A DNA stretch of 64,000 nt from an uncultured Flavobacteriales bacterium (GTDB lineage: Bacteria; Bacteroidota; Bacteroidia; Flavobacteriales; BACL11), in the NCBI GenBank assembly GCA_905181635.1, contig CAJIYM010000005.1:77568-141567 (forward strand), in the 5' to 3' direction. The position numbers and the translations under genes were made by a program. The notes under the pieces are model-generated. The model saw only the letters and a list, made by a program, of their open reading frames with translations. It was not told where the DNA came from and did not search any database. Shown one piece after another: positions 63,593 to 64,000 of this stretch. Position 1 is the first letter of the stretch. Each line of letters starts with the position of its first letter.

Positions 63593-64000
63593 TATTTATC
63601 TCTTTGCATATCGCCATAAATAGTTCCTTTTGATCTTATTTTTTCTGAGTATTTTTTGAAATATTTTTGATTTAATTGCCTTAAGGCACCCAATATTAAA
63701 AATTCTAATTTGCTTTTTAAAGGTATTTTAACTTCTCCCCATTCATTTGGAAATGAGTAATTATATTTTTGCATAAATGGCCCAAAAACAGCAATTGAGG
63801 CTTCCATAATATCGTTAGTGTAATAAGCTAGCATATCATTATTTTTACCTAATGTTTTGTTAGCAACTGGCAGTAATTTTGGATTATTAACTCCGGCTTT
63901 TTTAAGGGCTAATAAATAATCCTTAGCAATGTTTTCGTGCTTAATTACAAAATCACAATTATCAATAGTTAAACTAGACAGGTTATCATAAGGACTTTGA
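63589..64000 (-). CDS. Sulfotransferase family protein, C-terminal part (truncated by window edge)
   Basis: Open frame runs off the window: YDNLSSLTIDNCDFVIKHENIAKDYLLALKKAGV...ASIAVFGPFMQKYNYSFP, sulfotransferase-2-like C-terminus. Confidence 0.65.
   Translation of the reverse strand, partial: QSPYDNLSSLTIDNCDFVIKHENIAKDYLLALKKAGVNNPKLLPVANKTLGKNNDMLAYYTNDIMEASIAVFGPFMQKYNYSFPNEWGEVKIPLKSKLEFLILGALRQLNQKYFKKYSEKIRSKGTIYGDMQRDKY

Noticed and set aside
1-64000. Mobile element, prophage, CRISPR or defence island
   Set aside because: No transposase, integrase, regular repeat-spacer arrays, restriction-modification or Cas-like genes; gene content is housekeeping throughout.

Overview
This 64 kb, AT-rich window looks like core chromosome from a Bacteroidota species, probably order Flavobacteriales. 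The assignment rests on T9SS type A and B sorting domains, a TonB receptor/DUF4249 pair, an S46 peptidase, a frd/sdh CAB operon with a single SdhC, a sufA-B-C-D-S-E-T operon, and many copies of the Bacteroidetes -7 promoter element TAnnTTTG upstream of genes. About 57 CDS are supported. Most are housekeeping: polA, lepA, purD, purQ, purF, valS, ileS, nadD, gmk, thiL, lspA and a class II ribonucleotide reductase. I found no tRNA, rRNA, CRISPR array, IS element, prophage, toxin-antitoxin or recognisable defence locus, and no convincing new multi-gene system. The observations most worth a second look are: (1) a DNA polymerase I whose 3'-5' exonuclease catalytic carboxylates all appear to be lost; (2) DUF2480 and DUF3050 genes appended to the suf operon, the latter with a heme-oxygenase-like di-metal ligand pattern; (3) a decayed small membrane-protein pseudogene; (4) two tandem tiny membrane-protein paralogs separated by a perfect terminator; (5) a permuted papain-like hydrolase candidate next to a glutaredoxin; (6) a DksA-like protein lacking the zinc cysteines; (7) several genes with a promoter so close to the start codon that the mRNA should be nearly leaderless.
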